A stretch of DNA of 7,589 bases from Thermoanaerobacterales bacterium (lineage in GTDB: Bacteria; Bacillota; Thermosediminibacteria; Thermosediminibacterales; Tepidanaerobacteraceae), in NCBI GenBank assembly GCA_012839145.1, contig DUNY01000341.1, positions 1-7,589 of the forward strand. Direction: 5' to 3'. The notes below the pieces were generated by a model. The model was not told the DNA's origin. It was given only the letters and a program-made list of their open reading frames with translations, and searched no databases. The position numbers and the translations under genes are program-made. Positions 4,900 through 7,589 of this stretch are shown here, in pieces. Position 1 is the first letter of the stretch, and every line of letters begins with the position of its first letter.

Positions 4900-5148
4900 A
4901 TGGATAAAAGAATCGGTGTAGTGGGTATTGTCGTTGAAGATTTGGAAAGTGCTGGTGCAGTTAACTCCATACTGCATGAATACTCACAAATAATTGTGGG
5001 GAGAATGGGGATCCCCTACAGAGAAAAGGGCATTTCTGTAATATCACTTATTGTAGACGGCACCACAGATGAAATCAGCGCTATGACAGGAAAGCTTGGT
5101 AAAATTAAGGCTGTTTCGGTAAAATCTGCAATGACCAAAAAGATGTAA
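4900..5148 (+). CDS. TM1266-family iron-only hydrogenase system putative regulator
   Basis: 82 residues; ATG preceded by TGGAGG at six bases. The sequence RIGVVGIVVEDLESAGAVNSILHEY, then IIVGRMGIPYREKGISVISLIVDG (about 31-54), is the recognisable TM1266-type ACT-like/ferredoxin-like domain, related in fold to the C-terminal domain of NikR. The length equals that of the family. Members are encoded near [FeFe]-hydrogenase maturation genes (hydE/hydF/hydG), hence the name; the ligand and mechanism are not proven, and there is no DNA-binding domain of its own. Here no hyd gene is in view. Instead it heads a unit with an ECF S component 25 bp downstream, behind a leader with an attenuator. It probably senses a small molecule and binds a partner protein or RNA (inference). 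Confidence 0.85.
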   Translation: MDKRIGVVGIVVEDLESAGAVNSILHEYSQIIVGRMGIPYREKGISVISLIVDGTTDEISAMTGKLGKIKAVSVKSAMTKKM

Positions 5149-5173
5149 AAAATAAAAAAATGGGGGTTTATAT

Positions 5174-5695
5174 ATGAATAAAGATATTATAAAACCTTTT
5201 AGTGTAAGATGGCTCACCAGAACCGCTATACTTTTAGCGATAACTCTAGCTTTTCAAATGTTAGGTTTTCCCCAGATGGTAACGGGCCCTGCAGTAAACG
5301 CCATGCTCCTTCTTTCCGGCACATATGTAGGTGGGTTGGGAGCGGTAATTATCGGTATGCTCACACCCTTTATTGCATTTGTCAGGGGTATTTTAGCACC
5401 ACCGCTGGCACCGATGATTCCGTTTATCATGCTGGGTAATGCTATATTGGTAATAGTCTATGTTACATTTCGTAGTAAATTAGGAAAAGGCTATGCCACA
5501 TCCGGTATTGGGTTGATTGTAGGAGCGATCGCCAAGTTCTTGGTGCTATCCACAGCGGTTAGATTTATTGTAAGCGTACCACCTCCCGTAGCTAAGGCAA
5601 TGCAGGTACCGCAGCTTTACACAGCTGTCCTTGGTGGCGTCATCGCCATCATAGTCGAAAAAATCTTAGATGCAGCCTTAGGCCAAAATAGCTAA
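5174..5695 (+). CDS. ECF transporter S component (substrate-binding membrane subunit), substrate unknown
   Basis: 173 residues, strongly hydrophobic; ATG with GGGGG seven bases upstream. About six membrane helices are visible: roughly 15-32, 38-55, 55-71, 79-99, 107-134 and 149-167. The size and helix count match S components of energy-coupling factor importers, which pair with shared EcfA/EcfA'/EcfT subunits to take up vitamins or metals. Proline-rich loop APPLAPMIPF (75-84) and VTGPAVNAMLL (36-46) look conserved in an uncharacterised subgroup. It lacks the signatures I know for BioY, RibU, ThiT or metal-type CbiM/NikM proteins. No EcfA/EcfT genes are in the window, so it is probably a solitary group II S component. 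Cotranscription with the TM1266 protein behind a riboswitch-like leader suggests uptake of a cofactor or precursor (inference). No clear terminator follows; the REP-like repeats start 35 bp downstream. Confidence 0.82.
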   Translation: MNKDIIKPFSVRWLTRTAILLAITLAFQMLGFPQMVTGPAVNAMLLLSGTYVGGLGAVIIGMLTPFIAFVRGILAPPLAPMIPFIMLGNAILVIVYVTFRSKLGKGYATSGIGLIVGAIAKFLVLSTAVRFIVSVPPPVAKAMQVPQLYTAVLGGVIAIIVEKILDAALGQNS

Positions 5696-5730
5696 TAAAA
5701 CTAATATAAAAATTAAAGAGTCAGTTAAGA

Positions 5731-5917
5731 GGTGACAGGGGACGGTCCTCTGACACCTACTCTGTCGGGGCGGGTGACGGGGTGACACGGGACGGGGTGA
5801 CACGGGACGTTTCTATGACACCCTGACACCTATTTTGATATCAATGCTGACCTAAGACTCCCAGCCATCAGCGAACTTAGACAACTCAAATACTGTTTTG
5901 ATAAAACTTCTGTTATA
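5731..5917. repeat. REP-like repeat unit, copy 1 (187 bp)
   Basis: First of two adjacent direct copies. It holds hairpin A (5731-5757) and hairpin B (5796-5822), each 27 bp with ends GGTG and CACC around a core GGGACG, followed by CTGACACC and an 87-bp non-REP tail ending TTCTGTTATA. Between the hairpins the 15-mer GGTGACACGGGACGG is duplicated (5781-5795 and, with one change, 5796-5810), which makes this copy 17 bp longer than copy 2. GGGGACGGTTCTCTGACAC-type sequences are widespread intergenic repeats in Firmicutes, often linked to IS200-like REP-associated transposases; none is seen here. Confidence 0.88.
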
Positions 5918-6087
5918 GGTGACAGGGGACGGTTCTCTGACACCTACTCTGTCGAGACCGATACGGGTGACACGGGACGTTTCTATGACACCCTGACACC
6001 TATTTTGATATCAATGCTGACCTAAGACTCCCAGCCATCAGCGAACTTAGACAACTCAAATAATGTTTTGATAAAACTTCTGTTATA
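5918..6087. repeat. REP-like repeat unit, copy 2 (170 bp)
   Basis: It begins exactly where copy 1 ends. Hairpin A is at 5918-5944 and hairpin B at 5966-5992. The last 117 bases match copy 1 except for A instead of C in AAATA(A/C)TG, and hairpin A differs by one base (GGTTC for GGTCC). The segment between the hairpins differs (GAGACCGATAC instead of the GGTGAC-rich amplified run). The high identity indicates a recent duplication. Confidence 0.88.
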
Positions 6088-6097
6088 TAAATATAAT
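6068..6097 (+). promoter_or_regulatory. Promoter-like element at the end of repeat copy 2
   Basis: TTGATA (6068-6073), an 18-bp spacer and a perfect TATAAT (6092-6097). The -35 lies inside the repeat unit, the -10 in unique flanking DNA; copy 1 lacks a matching -10. A transcript from about 6104 would hit the terminator at 6119-6157 within about 55 nt. Confidence 0.45.
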
Positions 6098-6118
6098 TTT
6101 ATCCTTTCATACAAATAC

Positions 6119-6157
6119 AAAATCTCCTGTAATCTCAATGATCTGCAGGAGATTTTT
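6119..6157. terminator. Strong bidirectional rho-independent terminator
   Basis: AAAATCTCCTG (6119-6129) and CAGGAGATTTT (6146-6156) form a perfect 11-bp stem over a 16-base loop, with T-runs on both strands (TTTTT on +, TTTTGTATTTG on -). It separates the repeat region from the glycosidase gene. Confidence 0.8.
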
Positions 6158-6228
6158 GCATGTTGAACTGTTAAACTGGGGTGAAGTTTTCATATGATAA
6201 TGCTGTATGTTCCTGAAGCCTTTGTCTG

Positions 6229-6237
6229 TGTTATAAT
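6229..6237 (+). promoter_or_regulatory. Extended -10 promoter of the NagZ-like gene
   Basis: TGTTATAAT (6229-6237) is a perfect TATAAT with the upstream TGn extension. No good -35 box is present at the normal distance, as is common for extended -10 promoters. Expected start near 6244, about 38 nt before the TTG at 6282. Confidence 0.5.
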
Positions 6238-6281
6238 AATTACATGATACTTTTTGAACTTTTTAGGGCAGGTGGATTGAT

Positions 6282-7508
6282 TTGAAGAGTAAACTTTTAC
6301 TGTTGATTATAATTCTATCGATAATAATGTGTGGTTGCGGAAAAGGGAATCATAAAGGGAATAACAACAGGAATAACGGAGAAGCGATTAAACCTCCAGA
6401 AAAGGCAGCTGTTGACCCATTGAAAAACCAAATTGAGCAGATGACTGTAGATGAGAAAGTCGGGCAAATGGTCATGATAGGTCTGGAGGGATACGAAAAG
6501 GACCCATATGCTCAGGAGATGATAACAAAATACAAAGTCGGGGGATTTATCTTTTTTAAACGGAATATCAAGAATGCCTATCAAACATTGACTCTCATAA
6601 ACTCCTTGAAGGAAGCCAATCGGGAAAACAAAATTCCGCTGTTTTTTGCCGTTGATGAAGAAGGCGGAAGGGTCACTCGGATGCCCGCGGAATTCACAAA
6701 ACTGCCGACCAGCAGGGCTATCGGCAAAATAAACAGTGAAGATTTTGCCTTTGAGGTTGGAAGTATTATTGGTCAACAATTAAAATCTCTGGGATTCAAT
6801 ATGAATTTTGCACCGGTTTTAGATATAGACAGCAATCCCAATAATCCCGTGATCGGGGACAGGTCTTTTGGACATAATGAGGAAATTGTAAGCAAGCTTG
6901 GCACTGCCACCATGAAAGGAATCCAATCCCAAGTCATCTCTGCAGTCAAACACTTCCCAGGACATGGTGATACATCTACAGATTCCCATATAAGCTTACC
7001 GGTGGTGAATCACGATATGGATAGGCTAAAAGATTTCGAACTGGTGCCTTTCGCCCAGGCGATAGAAAACGGTGCGGATATGGTGATGGTAGCACATATT
7101 TTACTGCCTAAAATCGATCAAGAAAACCCCGTGACTTTATCCGAAACAGTAATTACAGATATTTTAAGAGAAGAAATGAAATTTAATGGGGTCATAATAA
7201 CCGATGACATGACTATGGGGGCTATAACGGAAAACTATGATATTGGCGATGCAGCCGTGAAATCTGTAAGGGCGGGAGCTGATATTGTCCTTATATGCCA
7301 CGATAATGAAAAACAGGTAACCGTCCTAGAGGCATTAAAGGAGGCAGTGGCTGATGGGGTGATTTCCCAAGAGAGCCTTGATGAGCATGTATACAGGATA
7401 TTAAAGTTAAAGCAGAAATATAATTTAAACGATGAAAAGATAGAGTCAGTGGATGTTAAAGGAATAAACGAGAAAATCGGCGAAGCTTTAAGTAGATATT
7501 TGAAGTAA
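6282..7508 (+). CDS. nagZ: Lipoprotein beta-N-acetylhexosaminidase, GH3 family (NagZ-like)
   Basis: 408 residues from TTG 6282, with AGGTGG six bases upstream. The N-terminus is a lipoprotein signal: KSK, a hydrophobic run (5-16) and C17-G-C19, with C19 (preceded by Gly) the likely lipidated residue, then an Asn/Gly/Lys-rich linker (20-45). The glycoside hydrolase family 3 TIM barrel follows: KVGGFIFFKRNI (85-96), FAVDEEGGRVTRMP (122-135), KHFPGHGDTSTDSH (223-236) carrying the Asp234/His236 acid-base dyad typical of NagZ, and IITDDMTMGAI (305-315) with Asp308 as likely nucleophile. It should cleave non-reducing GlcNAc from peptidoglycan fragments at the outer face of the membrane, in muropeptide recycling or turnover. 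The length is that of a barrel-only enzyme; the extra C-terminal domain of Bacillus NagZ is absent. It has its own promoter and is separated by a terminator from upstream genes, so it is functionally independent of them. Confidence 0.92.
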   Translation: MKSKLLLLIIILSIIMCGCGKGNHKGNNNRNNGEAIKPPEKAAVDPLKNQIEQMTVDEKVGQMVMIGLEGYEKDPYAQEMITKYKVGGFIFFKRNIKNAYQTLTLINSLKEANRENKIPLFFAVDEEGGRVTRMPAEFTKLPTSRAIGKINSEDFAFEVGSIIGQQLKSLGFNMNFAPVLDIDSNPNNPVIGDRSFGHNEEIVSKLGTATMKGIQSQVISAVKHFPGHGDTSTDSHISLPVVNHDMDRLKDFELVPFAQAIENGADMVMVAHILLPKIDQENPVTLSETVITDILREEMKFNGVIITDDMTMGAITENYDIGDAAVKSVRAGADIVLICHDNEKQVTVLEALKEAVADGVISQESLDEHVYRILKLKQKYNLNDEKIESVDVKGINEKIGEALSRYLK

Positions 7509-7589
7509 ATATTGTAACCGACTTTAATCCAAAAGCAGTTTTCTGTATTGGTCTGAACATATAAATATATATATAATAAGATAATAGTA
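7509..7589. other. AT-rich end of window, no gene seen
   Basis: Eighty-one bases after the glycosidase. There is no convincing hairpin terminator, and the last 30 bases are a TATATA-rich run that could hold a promoter for a gene beyond the window, but nothing can be assigned. Confidence 0.5.

Noticed and set aside
5731..6087. CRISPR array
   Set aside because: There are only two long adjacent copies with no unique spacers of constant length and no cas genes; the units are REP-like hairpin repeats.

Overview
The window looks like a piece of a low-GC, strictly anaerobic Firmicute (Clostridia-type) chromosome. The signs are AT-rich intergenic DNA, strong AGGAGG-type ribosome binding sites, frequent TTG/GTG starts, ferredoxin-containing MinD ATPases, NifX-like 'dinitrogenase iron-molybdenum cofactor' domain proteins, an iron-only hydrogenase-type TM1266 regulator and an ECF transporter S component. 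The species cannot be named from this sequence. All genes are on the + strand.

Left part (1-4620): an iron-sulfur / metal-cofactor accessory cluster. It starts inside a MinD-superfamily ATPase with two [4Fe-4S] motifs (cut by the window edge). Next come a short glycine-rich DUF5320 protein, a peptide deformylase that ends before its HExxH metal site, a second and longer DUF5320 protein, a rho-independent terminator, a NifX/NifB-type small protein, a C-terminal scrap of a second MinD ATPase, a DUF134 helix-turn-helix/zinc-ribbon protein, an Mrp/NBP35 ATPase and a second NifX-type protein. The second DUF5320 gene and the DUF134-Mrp-NifX operon are each preceded by nearly the same promoter: TTGACATATGT, a 17-bp spacer, then TAAGAT or TAAAAT. 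The ACATATGT dyad sits on the -35 box and is repeated 43 bp downstream at the first promoter. This suggests common regulation, perhaps by the DUF134 protein (inference). No nitrogenase structural gene is present, so the NifX-like proteins probably serve iron-sulfur or other metallocluster handling rather than nitrogen fixation.

Middle part (4603-5700): a two-gene unit, a TM1266-family regulator followed by an ECF transporter S component. It sits behind a good promoter and a roughly 160-nt leader that looks like a transcription-attenuation riboswitch. The leader has a GNRA-capped hairpin closed by GGC/GCC, a strong terminator, and a CGAAGG segment able to pair with the 5' arm of that terminator. 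I could not match it to a known riboswitch class, and it is the best candidate here for something undescribed.

Right part (5696-7589): a 357-bp tandem duplication of a REP-like repeat (187 + 170 bp), each copy with two GGTGACA...TGACACC hairpins. It is followed by a promoter-like element, a perfect 11-bp-stem terminator, and then a lipoprotein beta-N-acetylhexosaminidase (NagZ-like, GH3) with its own extended -10 promoter. The last 80 bp are AT-rich and show no gene.
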